Assembly (NCBI RefSeq): GCF_004117055.1
Contig: NZ_CP026363.1
Coordinates: 1,217,001-1,281,000 of the forward strand
Length of the DNA stretch: 64,000 nt
Reading direction: 5' to 3'
From: Brevibacillus agri
GTDB lineage: Bacteria > Bacillota > Bacilli > Brevibacillales > Brevibacillaceae
Shown here in pieces: positions 52,826 to 63,008 of this stretch. The notes under the pieces were generated by a model. That model was not told the origin of the DNA and ran no database searches. It saw only the letters and a list, made by a program, of their open reading frames with translations. Each line of letters begins with the position of its first letter. The stretch's first letter is position 1. Made by a program: the position numbers and the translations under genes.

Positions 52826-53659
52826 CTATTTTTCTTGTTTGTTAATTATTAATCCCTTATCTACCCTTTTTGTTGTTTCATCAACAACTGCGTAGGCGAG
52901 GATTTCATACTTTTGCCCATCTTTTTTACCCTTTATTGGTTTGAAATTAAAGACCTTAAAAGTAGATTCTTCGTTATTTTCGAATACTACTCCCGTTTCT
53001 ACGTCCTCAAACTTTTTAACGTTTTTCTTTACTGTAGGCTTTTTGGACAATTTCAAATCTTTAAGAGTTAACCCGTACTCTTCCAATACAGGCGATTGAT
53101 CTGCTAACAAAAATTCAGCGACTGTATGTTTATTTGTTTTTCCAACCAATTCATCTGTAGCTAAAGATTCAGCTTGTTCTGAAATTCCATCGATAGTGAA
53201 ACTACTTGGATGTTGCTCTGCAGATCTTAAGCTATATTCAGCACAGTTAAAGGTTTCTGAAGTTGGTTTCCAATAGCTCCCGTTTTTGTTGAAAGTGTAT
53301 GCAGCATACGCCCGATAAAAATCATAAACAACTTTAGATACTAATGATGCACGAGCGGAATTTTTAAGCAATGTGGATTGGCTATCTACAACACGATCTG
53401 GATAAAACAGACCATATACTTTATAGTCCATACCGATCTCCGTAAGACTTGAAGGTGATGTTGCTGTAAAAACAGCTTTTGCGGAAGAACCGCATTGAGT
53501 GTCGCTGTAAACAGTATCTTGAATGTACGATACTGTGGTACCACTCAGATTATATGAACGCTTGTCATAATCACTGATGGCATGTGTAGAGGGGATAAAA
53601 GTCCCTACGGCAAGGGAAAGCCCAACCATAAAAACAGAAATCCTTTTGAACAGTTTCAT
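52826..53659 (-). CDS. Secreted protein of unknown function
   Basis: 277 residues, ATG 53659 preceded by AAAGGAGGT on its strand. A signal peptide (1-27, ending STHAIS) is followed by a domain with two Cys (CGSSAKAVF and FNCAEYSL) and an acidic/Lys C-terminal domain (VVFENNEESTFKVFNFKPIK). No family was recognised. The AT-rich composition differs strongly from glpF and glpK on either side, pointing to acquisition. Confidence 0.7.
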   Translation of the reverse strand: MKLFKRISVFMVGLSLAVGTFIPSTHAISDYDKRSYNLSGTTVSYIQDTVYSDTQCGSSAKAVFTATSPSSLTEIGMDYKVYGLFYPDRVVDSQSTLLKNSARASLVSKVVYDFYRAYAAYTFNKNGSYWKPTSETFNCAEYSLRSAEQHPSSFTIDGISEQAESLATDELVGKTNKHTVAEFLLADQSPVLEEYGLTLKDLKLSKKPTVKKNVKKFEDVETGVVFENNEESTFKVFNFKPIKGKKDGQKYEILAYAVVDETTKRVDKGLIINKQEK

Positions 53660-53784
53660 CCAAATTACCTCCTTTTAAATTCAGTTCCATGATAAATTAT
53701 TATTTTAGCTCATGTCAATAATAGGTAAAGTTGGGGCTATAAACCTCCTGTGGTATTATCAATGGAGAAAGGAGGAGTTTCACA

Positions 53785-53943
53785 ATGGAACAACAGAATC
53801 TCGTTGGATGGGGATCATTAGCTTTAATAAATGCAGCGATTGCTCAAGGAAAAAATAGAACTGCTATCAACTGGTTTCTTCTTTCTCTTTTAATCGGGCC
53901 AATTGCAACACTACTCCTCTTGTTTATGCCAAAAAGAGAATAA
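53785..53943 (+). CDS. Small membrane protein, 52 residues
   Basis: ATG 53785 has AAAGGAGGAG at good spacing, and the frame closes at TAA 53941-53943. The protein starts MEQQNLVGWGSLALINAAIA, has a short basic turn (QGKNRTAIN), then a hydrophobic segment LLSLLIGPIATLLLLFM and a basic end (PKRE). The strong ribosome binding site and clean topology support a real gene. Function unknown. Confidence 0.65.
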   Translation: MEQQNLVGWGSLALINAAIAQGKNRTAINWFLLSLLIGPIATLLLLFMPKRE

Positions 53944-55737
<1,794 letters not shown>

Positions 55738-55766
55738 TTTTTGCGCCAAAGAGGAATAGAGTAAAG

Positions 55767-55866
55767 ATAAGTTAATAAATTGCTGTGGAGACCGTGGAGA
55801 CAGCCAGTATCAAAAGGGCAATGGACGATTTCGTTGCTTCTTTTGGATATTGGCTGTTTTTTGTTT
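55767..55866 (+). promoter_or_regulatory. GlpP-controlled antiterminator leader of glpD
   Basis: ATAAGTTAATA and GCTGTGGAGA recur as in the glpF leader, followed by a stem (ACAGCCAGTATCAAAAG with CTTTTGGATATTGGCTGT, then a T run). It lies between glpK and glpD, so glpD can be controlled separately from glpK. Confidence 0.82.
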
Positions 55867-55894
55867 TTTCGTTATAGAAAGGATGAAAACAACC

Positions 55895-57562
55895 ATGAAC
55901 GATCAACGAACATTGTCAGCAAGAACGCGTCAGACATGTTTGGAAGAAATGGCGGGCAAGCGCTTTGATCTTTTGATTATCGGCGGCGGTGTGACAGGAG
56001 CGGGCATCGCGCTGGACGCTGCTTCGCGCGGTTTGAGTGTAGGGCTGGTGGAAAAGCAGGACTTCGCCGCAGGCACGAGCAGCCGCTCGACGAAGCTCGT
56101 CCACGGAGGCTTGCGCTATTTGAAGCAGGGCGACGTGCAGCTCGTGCGTGAAGTCGGCAGGGAGCGGGCGATTTTGTACCGCAATGCCCCGCACATCGTC
56201 ATTCCGGAAAAAATGATTTTGCCGATTGTGGAAAAAGGAACGTACGGCAAGCTCGCTACCTCCATCGGGTTGTACATTTACGACGTGTTGGCCGGAGTCG
56301 AGCGCAAAGAGCGCCGCATCATGCTGAACAAAAAGCAGACGATGGAGGCAGAGCCGCTGTTGCGCACAGATATTTTGAAGGGGGGCGGGCTCTACTTCGA
56401 ATACCGGACGGACGATGCCCGTCTGACGATCGAGGTCATGAAGACAGCCCGCTCGCATGGCGCTTTGTGCGTGAACTATACGGAAGCGACAGAGTTTTTG
56501 TATGAAAACGGCAAAGTGACAGGGATTCGCGCGAAAGACTTGCTCACGGGCACCGAGTACGCCATGCACGCCAAAAAAATCGTCAACGCCGCAGGTCCTT
56601 GGGTGGATCAGCTCAGGGAAAAAGACAAGTCGCTGTACGGCAAAAGACTCCATCTGACAAAAGGTGTCCACCTGGTCGTTCCGTACAACCGGCTGCCGCT
56701 CAAGCAGTCTGTGTACTTCGACGTATCCGACGGGCGCATGCTGTTCGCGATTCCGCGGAATAACAGTACGTATATCGGCACGACCGACACGAACTACCAG
56801 GGCGTGCTGGAGCGGCCGACCGTGACTCGCGAAGATATGGAATACGTGCTGCGGGCCGCCAACGAAATGTTCCCGACCGTAAAGCTGACCGAGCAGGATG
56901 TCAGCTCGAGCTGGGCAGGGCTGCGGCCGCTCATTCACGAGGACGGCAAATCCCCGTCCGAGCTGTCGCGCAAGGATGAGATTTTTTACTCCAAAAGCGG
57001 GCTGATTACGATTGCGGGCGGCAAGCTGACGGGCTTCCGCAAGATGGCGGAGCGCATCGTCGACGTCGTGGCCAAACAGCTTGCAGAAGAAGAAGGCAGA
57101 TCGTTCAAGCCTTGTCAGACGGACAAGATCGTGCTTGCTGGCGGCAACTTCGCCTCTGCCAGCATGATCCCTGCCTATGTGAAAAAGCAGGCGGAGCGGC
57201 TTGGCGCAGCGGGCATCGGCGAAGAACAAATTCGCGTGCTTGTAGGAAAGTTTGGCAGCAACAGCGAAAAAATAGTAACGAAGTGTCTGGAATATATGGA
57301 GCAAGACCAGACGCAGACGGCGGCAGAGGCACTGCTTTTGGCCGAGCTGCATTACGCACTGGATGAAGAAATGGTCATGACCGCGAGCGACTTTTTGATT
57401 CGCCGCACCGGCCGACTGTTTTTTGAACGAGACTCGCTGGAAGCCGTATATCCTCGGGTAATGGATGAGCTTGCCAAAGAGCTGCATTGGGATGCAGAGC
57501 GCAAAGACCGTGAATGGAAAGCTTTTGCCGAGGAATACCATCTTGCCAAAACATTTCTATAG
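55895..57562 (+). CDS. glpD: Glycerol-3-phosphate dehydrogenase (FAD)
   Basis: 555 residues from ATG 55895 (AAAGGATG upstream; an in-frame ATG at 55883 overlaps that site). The FAD-binding motif is LLIIGGGVTGAGIALDAASR, followed by AAGTSSRSTKLVHGGLRYLK and the GlpD blocks TDDARLTIEVMKTA and GLRPLIHEDGKSPSELSRKD. It oxidises glycerol-3-phosphate to dihydroxyacetone phosphate at the membrane, passing electrons to quinone. glpP follows 13 bases later. Confidence 0.94.
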   Translation: MNDQRTLSARTRQTCLEEMAGKRFDLLIIGGGVTGAGIALDAASRGLSVGLVEKQDFAAGTSSRSTKLVHGGLRYLKQGDVQLVREVGRERAILYRNAPHIVIPEKMILPIVEKGTYGKLATSIGLYIYDVLAGVERKERRIMLNKKQTMEAEPLLRTDILKGGGLYFEYRTDDARLTIEVMKTARSHGALCVNYTEATEFLYENGKVTGIRAKDLLTGTEYAMHAKKIVNAAGPWVDQLREKDKSLYGKRLHLTKGVHLVVPYNRLPLKQSVYFDVSDGRMLFAIPRNNSTYIGTTDTNYQGVLERPTVTREDMEYVLRAANEMFPTVKLTEQDVSSSWAGLRPLIHEDGKSPSELSRKDEIFYSKSGLITIAGGKLTGFRKMAERIVDVVAKQLAEEEGRSFKPCQTDKIVLAGGNFASASMIPAYVKKQAERLGAAGIGEEQIRVLVGKFGSNSEKIVTKCLEYMEQDQTQTAAEALLLAELHYALDEEMVMTASDFLIRRTGRLFFERDSLEAVYPRVMDELAKELHWDAERKDREWKAFAEEYHLAKTFL

Positions 57563-57575
57563 GGGTGACTCCTGA

Positions 57576-58130
57576 TTGGCCAACCAGATTAATCAGCCTA
57601 TTCTTCCGGCTGCGCGAACACTGAAGGAATTTGATGAACTGATGGAGACGTGCTACGAGCGCATTATTTTGCTGAATGCCCATATCGCCCAAGTCAAGCC
57701 GCTGGGCAAACGCGCGCGGGCGTTTGGGAAAAAGCTGCTGATTCACGCCGATCTCATCGACGGTTTGAAGTCGGATGAGTACGCGATGGATTTTCTTGCA
57801 CAGGAAGTAAAGCCTGACGGAATCATCACGACGAGAAACAGTGTGATCTTGGCCGCGAAGAAAAAAGGGCTGATTTCCATCCAACGTCTTTTTCTCATCG
57901 ACACGATGGCGCTGGACAGCAGCCTGACGCAACTGGAGCGGACAAAACCCGACTACGTCGAGGTGCTGCCGGGGATTATTCCGCATCTGATCGAGGAGAT
58001 TACCGAACGGACGAAGATTCCGATCATTGCAGGCGGCTTCATCCGTACGAAGGAAGACGTGGATCGGGCTCTGCAGGCGGGTGCTACCTCTGTCACCACC
58101 TCGCGCAGAGAGCTGTGGGCGAAATCGTAG
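57576..58130 (+). CDS. glpP: Glycerol uptake operon antiterminator
   Basis: 184 residues from TTG 57576, with AGGGGTGA upstream. It resembles Bacillus GlpP throughout: NQPILPAARTLKEFDELM, KPDGIITTRNSVILAAKKKG, DYVEVLPGIIPHLIEEI and IIAGGFIRTKEDVDRAL, a TIM-barrel-like fold that binds glycerol-3-phosphate. It prevents termination in the glpF and glpD leaders. In Bacillus glpP lies upstream of glpF; here it is the last gene of the set. Confidence 0.92.
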   Translation: MANQINQPILPAARTLKEFDELMETCYERIILLNAHIAQVKPLGKRARAFGKKLLIHADLIDGLKSDEYAMDFLAQEVKPDGIITTRNSVILAAKKKGLISIQRLFLIDTMALDSSLTQLERTKPDYVEVLPGIIPHLIEEITERTKIPIIAGGFIRTKEDVDRALQAGATSVTTSRRELWAKS

Positions 58131-58262
58131 GAAAACCGCGACGAACACCGCCAAAAGCCGGACATTCCGTAAAGGGATTGGTATTATCCCCTCATGGTAG
58201 ACAGTGAAAAAAGACCTCATGGTATGATGAGATCAACACTGTTGACCGGAGGGGATTTTCTT

Positions 58263-58601
58263 ATGCCGCCACGTAAAGGGCAAAAACAGCAGCAATATGA
58301 CGAAGCAACGAAGAGCGAAGCAGTACGTTTGCGGGTTGAGGAGCATTGGAGCTACCCAATGATAATGGAGAAATTAGGCATTAAAAGTAAGACGCAGATT
58401 CGGGAGTGGGTACAGAAACGGCAAAACGGTGAAACGTTTGAAGACTATAGAGGGCGATGGATCAAGAAGTATTTCAGCAGTCTAGAGGAAGAGAACAACT
58501 ACTTGAAAGCGCAGGTCGAATACCTAAAAAAGCTCAATCCAAATCTACACGGGGAGGGAAGTTGGATAAGCAAACCCGGTTTAGGACGATCGAAGAAATG
58601 A
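58263..58601 (+). CDS. IS3-family OrfA
   Basis: 112 residues from ATG 58263 with GGAGGGGAT upstream. A helix-turn-helix (SYPMIMEKLGIKSKTQIREW) precedes a leucine-zipper-like helix (SLEEENNYLKAQVEYLKKL). The slippery heptamer A-AAA-AAG at 58526-58532 allows a -1 shift into OrfB, producing the full transposase. Confidence 0.85.
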   Translation: MPPRKGQKQQQYDEATKSEAVRLRVEEHWSYPMIMEKLGIKSKTQIREWVQKRQNGETFEDYRGRWIKKYFSSLEEENNYLKAQVEYLKKLNPNLHGEGSWISKPGLGRSKK

Positions 58602-59413
58602 GTCGCAAGTACGCTGTGGTCATGCTATGCGAAATAGCGGAGGTCTCCCGGGCGGGCTACTACAAGTGGAAGGCGACGGAGAAGGTTCGTAAGGTACGTG
58701 TGGAGCAGGATGCCGACCTAAAGGAACATATACTGGCAATTCACCGCATTCGCCCATACTTTGGGTATAAACGAATGCGCACGGCTCTACGCAAAGAGGG
58801 ACTACAAGTAAATACGAAGAAAGTTCGCCGACTGATGCGAGAATTGGGCATCCGCTCAGTGATCCGCAAAAAGCGTCCATTTGCCGGCCGCAAGCCCTCC
58901 ATCGTGTTCAACAATGTCCTTAATCGCCAGTTCGCTGCGGACGAGGCTAGAAAGAAATATGTAACCGATATTACCTATATTCGAGTCGTCGATGACTTCA
59001 TTTATCTGTCCGTGGTCCTGGATCTGTATAATAACGAAACGGTTGCTTGGGAAGTGTCGGAGAGAAACGATCTTGATCTTGTGCTGTCTACGGTGAAGCA
59101 ACTGGGTAATGGAGATGCGATCCTGCACTCCGACCAAGGATTCCAGTACACTACCAAGACATACGCAAATCTGTTGCAAGAACAAGGGCTAACCGGAAGC
59201 CATTCCAGACGGGGGAACTGCTTCGACAACGCTTGTGTTGAATCGTTTTTTTCACACCTGAAGACGGAAAAGTTGTATCTGGAGAAACCAAGAGATATAG
59301 CTCACGCTCGCAAACTGATCGCTGAATACATCGAATTCTACAATACAGAACGGTTCCAGAAAAAACTCGGCGACCTCTCCCCAGTCCAATACCGGGAATC
59401 GATCGCCGCTTAA
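58562..59413 (+). CDS. IS3-family transposase OrfB (DDE)
   Basis: About 283 residues if started at TTG 58562 (GGGAGGG upstream); the frame is open from 58457 and normally is read as an OrfAB fusion after the shift at 58526-58532. It has HTH_21 (IRPYFGYKRMRTALRKEGLQ) and the rve core with the triad in YVTDITYIRV, ILHSDQGFQYT and NACVESFFSHLKTE. It is uninterrupted. Confidence 0.9.
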   Translation: MDKQTRFRTIEEMSRKYAVVMLCEIAEVSRAGYYKWKATEKVRKVRVEQDADLKEHILAIHRIRPYFGYKRMRTALRKEGLQVNTKKVRRLMRELGIRSVIRKKRPFAGRKPSIVFNNVLNRQFAADEARKKYVTDITYIRVVDDFIYLSVVLDLYNNETVAWEVSERNDLDLVLSTVKQLGNGDAILHSDQGFQYTTKTYANLLQEQGLTGSHSRRGNCFDNACVESFFSHLKTEKLYLEKPRDIAHARKLIAEYIEFYNTERFQKKLGDLSPVQYRESIAA

Positions 59414-59537
59414 GATAGCGTCTTTTTTTAGTGTCTACTTGACGGGGCTATGACCATCCAGGAGCTGCGCAGAAAAGTGGACACATTCCGCTTGTAAGCC
59501 CAGCCACCGAACGCTGGCATGCTGCGATACGAAAACA

Positions 59538-59581
59538 GCCCTTCGCCCAGGCTCCAAGTCCTGGCGAAAGGCTTTTTTTTT
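59538..59581 (+). terminator. Terminator, plus strand
   Basis: GCCCTTCGCCCAGG pairs with CCTGGCGAAAGGC and is followed by nine T. There is no intact plus-strand gene between the IS and this hairpin, only a short frame from 59450, so it was probably the glpP-operon terminator before the insertion. Confidence 0.6.
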
Positions 59582-59609
59582 TGCAGGCGATCATCTCGCT
59601 TCGCGCGGG

Positions 59610-60752
59610 CTACCACATGCCCGCTGCGACGTGCACAGCTACTTGAAGCAGCAGCAAAATCGAGCGCATCCAGACAAACGCGCGCCGTTGCACAGGCGAG
59701 GGGACAGGGAAGAGCAAAAGCTCGCTGTTTCGCTTGCTCTGCTGCCGCCAGAGGCCGTTGAGCTGGCTTGCTGTCATCAGCAGCAACAGGGCAGCCGCAA
59801 CCGTCTTCGCCAGCAGGCTGGGCAGAAGCAGCATGAGCGCGGCGCCGATCAGGACCAGCCGCCCGTACATCCCGGCCAGCTCGCCGGAGCGGAGGAACGT
59901 TTTGACGTACAAATGCCGCGCTGTATTCGCCTGGCTGTAGGGCACAAGCTGCGTCAGGGCCGTCAGCCAAAAACGCGGTTTTACCTGGCGCTGCAAGGCG
60001 GGAACATCCCGAAAGTTGTTCATGATTTGATAAAAGCGGTGGCGCAAGCGATTTTCCACCGCCAGCAGGCGGTACCATTGCAGCGGCAGCCCGGCCTGGA
60101 CCTTGCGCATTTGCACATGCAGCCAGACGAGCAGAGCCGCGCCGATCACGCCGGCAAAAGGAACGTGACTGAAGCTGAGAAACTGCCCCGCGCTGAGCAC
60201 CCATGCGAGCAGGAGATACGACAAGCCGAATCGGGCGAGCGTGTACAGCCGCTCCGTTTTTTTCGCGGACAGCCGCAAAAATATCCAGCTACTGTGAACG
60301 TTCCAGCCCTTCAACAGAAACGGAACCAGCCAGTACAGCCACAGTTGCGCCCCAGTTGCCCCGACAACGCCCGCGTACACGGGCGAAAGCAGGAGCAAAA
60401 GCACGAACAGTCCGACGCTCTGGACAGCGAAATTGTAGACTTGCGCTTTGCGAAAATAACCGCCCAGCCGCGTCTCGTGCGGAGTGAGAAAGAGCAGGTC
60501 CGCTTCCAGCAAAAAGGTGCGGTGAGGGCTGCGCGTGACGAAAAGGGCAATGACCAGCGCCAGGCCGTGCGCCAACGGGAACCAGGGCGGAATCATCGCG
60601 ATGATTCCGCGGTAATAAAGGGACAGCAATCCGGTAAGAAAGACGGCGATAAACAGGACGCCGCCATTAGCCATGTACTGCGCATACCTGATAAATTCCG
60701 TGGAAAAGGCATGCAGTCTCTTCCGAAACAATTGATCCGCATCTATCTTCAC
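59610..60752 (-). CDS. ecsB: ABC transporter permease EcsB
   Basis: 380 residues from GTG 60752, which overlaps the ecsA stop by 4 bases (GTGA). Paired hydrophobic segments occur at both ends, with a cytoplasmic middle (RLLAVENRLRHRFYQIMNNF, then PRFWLTALTQLVPYS). The RSPHRTFLLEADLLFLTPHE block is typical of EcsB. The Ecs transporter affects exoprotein processing, competence and intramembrane proteolysis in Bacillus; its substrate is uncertain, with peptide export proposed. Confidence 0.88.
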   Translation of the reverse strand: MKIDADQLFRKRLHAFSTEFIRYAQYMANGGVLFIAVFLTGLLSLYYRGIIAMIPPWFPLAHGLALVIALFVTRSPHRTFLLEADLLFLTPHETRLGGYFRKAQVYNFAVQSVGLFVLLLLLSPVYAGVVGATGAQLWLYWLVPFLLKGWNVHSSWIFLRLSAKKTERLYTLARFGLSYLLLAWVLSAGQFLSFSHVPFAGVIGAALLVWLHVQMRKVQAGLPLQWYRLLAVENRLRHRFYQIMNNFRDVPALQRQVKPRFWLTALTQLVPYSQANTARHLYVKTFLRSGELAGMYGRLVLIGAALMLLLPSLLAKTVAAALLLLMTASQLNGLWRQQSKRNSELLLFPVPSPVQRRAFVWMRSILLLLQVAVHVAAGMW

Positions 60753-61492
60753 TGTTTTTCATCCTCTACGATCTGCAAATAGATGTCATCCAGGGAGTGA
60801 TTGGACAACCCTGTGAACTGGCGAAGCTCGTCCAGCGTGCCCTGGGCTTTGATTTCCCCTTTGTGCAAAATGATGAAGCGGTCGCAATACTTTTCCGCAG
60901 TAGCCAAAATGTGCGTGGACATCAGAATGCCTGCGCCCTGTTCCTTGCAGCGCTGCAGCCACGTCAGCAAGGCGCGGATGCCGAGCGGGTCGAGGCCGAG
61001 AATCGGCTCGTCCACGATGTAGAGCGGCGGCTGTACGAGCAGCGCCATCATAATCATGAGCTTTTGCCGCATCCCTTTGGAAAACTGCTGGGGGAAGCGG
61101 TTCTTCATCTCTTCCATGCGAAATTCCTTGAGCAGCAGTTCGGCCCGTTTGGCAAACTCTTCTTTGTCCAAGCCGTGGCTCATCGCCATCAGCTCGATGT
61201 GCTCCCACAACGTCAGCTCCTCGTAGTAGATGGGAGATTCGGGAATGTAGCCGTAAGAGAGCCGATAGCTGTCCGGCGCGGATTGAAACGATTGGCCCGC
61301 AATCTGAATCGAGCCGTCCAGCGGCTGCAAAAGTCCGAGAATGTGCTTGATGGTCGTGCTTTTCCCCGCGCCGTTCAGCCCGATCAGCGCGACGATCTCG
61401 TGGGAGTGAATCGCAAACGAAATATTTTTGATGACAGCGTGGCTCGGGGAGTAACCCCCTGTCACGTTGTTTACTTCCAGCAAGGCTGTCAT
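60749..61492 (-). CDS. ecsA: ABC transporter ATP-binding protein EcsA
   Basis: 247 residues. Walker A is GLNGAGKSTTIKH, the signature is QQFSKGMRQKLMIM, Walker B is LYIVDEPILGLDPLG and the H-loop lies in STHILATAEK. The start ATG 61492 follows GGAGGAAACC. It pairs with EcsB; no ecsC gene follows in this window. Confidence 0.9.
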   Translation of the reverse strand: MTALLEVNNVTGGYSPSHAVIKNISFAIHSHEIVALIGLNGAGKSTTIKHILGLLQPLDGSIQIAGQSFQSAPDSYRLSYGYIPESPIYYEELTLWEHIELMAMSHGLDKEEFAKRAELLLKEFRMEEMKNRFPQQFSKGMRQKLMIMMALLVQPPLYIVDEPILGLDPLGIRALLTWLQRCKEQGAGILMSTHILATAEKYCDRFIILHKGEIKAQGTLDELRQFTGLSNHSLDDIYLQIVEDEKQ

Positions 61493-61727
61493 GGTTTCCT
61501 CCTTCTCACCATAACGAATGGCAATCGGTCATCCTTCTATTGTAGCGCATCAGCAAAGATTTGGAAAAACTCAAGCGCGCAGCCTTTTTTGCGCGCCGGA
61601 GCAAAGGGAAGGGATAACCGTACAAGCAATGGCTTTGCGCCTGACATAAACAAGGTATTACAAGGGACGGAGGAGGTGTGACCTATGACGCCGGGAAAAC
61701 AGGACAACCAAAGAGACATGGACGCGC

Positions 61728-62102
61728 ATGCAACGTATCTACCAGAAACTGGACAAATTCGAAGAAAGAACCGATCAGCTTGAGGGACAAATGACGATCG
61801 TTACGAAGTGGTTGGAAAGAATCGAGCACAGACTGGAACGCTTGGAAGACGTACGCATTGATTTGCTGCAAGCGATTGCGAAGCTACAGACTGAACTGAA
61901 GTTGAGAGAAGAAAAAGCGAATAAAGAGAAAGATATCATCATGCAGCTATTGAACGACGACAATCGGGACAAGGAAAATCTGGCACAGATCATCGAAGGA
62001 GAAAAAAGCAGGAGGCAGGAGCGTTTTTTGCAAATATGGGCGGTTTTGGGTCCCGTCATTGCCTCCGTCCTCACTTCTTTTTTTGCCCGATTTTTCATGT
62101 AG
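61728..62102 (+). CDS. Coiled-coil protein with C-terminal membrane helix, start uncertain
   Basis: 124 residues from ATG 61728. A long coiled coil (about 1-85, KLDKFEERTDQLEGQMTIVT onward) is followed by a membrane helix near the end (WAVLGPVIASVLTSFFARFF). The ATG at 61728 has no ribosome binding site. A strong GGAGGAGGTG precedes ATG 61685 in another frame (MTPGKQDNQRDMDAH), which would join this frame if one base near 61725 were removed. A start-region frameshift or an assembly error is therefore likely. It resembles small holin-like or phage-tail-adjacent coiled-coil proteins only in outline. Confidence 0.6.
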   Translation: MQRIYQKLDKFEERTDQLEGQMTIVTKWLERIEHRLERLEDVRIDLLQAIAKLQTELKLREEKANKEKDIIMQLLNDDNRDKENLAQIIEGEKSRRQERFLQIWAVLGPVIASVLTSFFARFFM

Positions 62103-62224
62103 CCGCAAAAGCTGGCACATAATTATATAAGAATGTGGAAAAGTTGTGTAATCCTCATTCCATTTTTCTACCGTATCTCCTGACTATACTTGGTGGGCAG
62201 ATAACAGAAAGTGAGGATATCCAA

Positions 62225-62854
62225 GTGAAGAAGTTCGACGTTTCTATACTTTCGGTTGCCGTTTTGCTGACCGGACTGGCTGTGCTCGGTGTCTACCAGG
62301 CAGGAGAGGCAGAGAAAGACCCGGTTCTGGTCAAGGCTGGTGATACCTCGATTACGCAATATCAACTGTACGACGAAATGAAGACGATGTACGGCAAGCA
62401 GATGATACACGAGCTGGTCGCCCAGTCGCTGATTTCACAGGAAGCCAAGGCGCAAAACGTTACGGTGACCAAGGAAGAAATGGACAAGGAAATTGCCTCG
62501 ATGAAAGAACAGGTCGGCTCCGAGGAAGCGTTCAAAAACTACCTCCAGAGCATGGGGATGACCGAGCAAAAGCTGCGTGAGAAGCTGACGGTGCTGATGA
62601 CCCGCGACAAGCTGCTCGACAAGGCGTTTCCGGTTACGGATGAACAGATCAAGAAATACTACGACGAGAACAAACAGCAGATGGGCTCGCCTGCGCCGGA
62701 ATTTGAAAAGGTGCGCGATCAGATCAAATCTGTTTTGACCGATAAAAACCGCAGCGAAAACTACAACAATTGGCTGAACGAGATTCAGCAAACGCACAAG
62801 GTAGAATGGTACGACCCTTCCTTTGACGATCCAGCCCAGCCTGTAACGGGCTAA
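62225..62854 (+). CDS. SurA_N-type membrane-anchored chaperone-like protein
   Basis: 209 residues from GTG 62225, with GTGAGG 8 bases upstream. A membrane anchor (about 4-24, no lipobox Cys) is followed by a SurA/PrsA N-terminal-like helical domain: DTSITQYQLYDEMKTMYGKQ, AQNVTVTKEEMDKEIASMKE and the FPVTDEQIKKYYDENKQQMG block. The parvulin PPIase domain of PrsA is absent. It likely assists folding outside the membrane. A terminator follows. Confidence 0.8.
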   Translation: MKKFDVSILSVAVLLTGLAVLGVYQAGEAEKDPVLVKAGDTSITQYQLYDEMKTMYGKQMIHELVAQSLISQEAKAQNVTVTKEEMDKEIASMKEQVGSEEAFKNYLQSMGMTEQKLREKLTVLMTRDKLLDKAFPVTDEQIKKYYDENKQQMGSPAPEFEKVRDQIKSVLTDKNRSENYNNWLNEIQQTHKVEWYDPSFDDPAQPVTG

Positions 62855-62868
62855 GCTTCTCGATCAAC

Positions 62869-62912
62869 AAGACTTTCCCTCTCGCAAGCGACGAGCAGGG
62901 GAAGTCTTTTTC
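62869..62912 (+). terminator. Terminator of the SurA_N-like gene
   Basis: AGACTTTCCCT pairs with AGGGGAAGTCT, followed by TTTTC, 15 bases past the stop. Confidence 0.8.
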
Positions 62913-63008
62913 TTTGCGGCCAGGGGCAAGTTTTCCATTCCGTTCGTTTAGTAACGGGCACGGGTGGAAAAACTGGATAAATAATTGCCAATGTAAGGGA
63001 GCAATGAG

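Larger units (their letters stand above)
58195..59442 (+). mobile_element. IS3-family insertion sequence
   Basis: Terminal inverted repeats are visible as GTAGACAGTGAAAAAAGAC on the left (from 58197) and, on the other strand, GTAGACACTAAAAAAAGAC on the right, 17 of 19 matching. Two overlapping frames encode OrfA and OrfB. Exact ends and the target duplication could not be fixed by eye. It lies just after glpP and separates it from a hairpin terminator at 59538. Confidence 0.8.

Noticed and set aside
59450-59497. Short frame MTIQELRRKVDTFRL after the IS3 element
   Set aside because: It may be the tail of a gene cut by the insertion, but 15 residues are too few to support a call.
59428-60782. 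Long plus-strand frames opposite ecsB
   Set aside because: Their translations are Arg/Gln/Ala-rich and have no motifs, while the minus strand encodes a clear EcsB.
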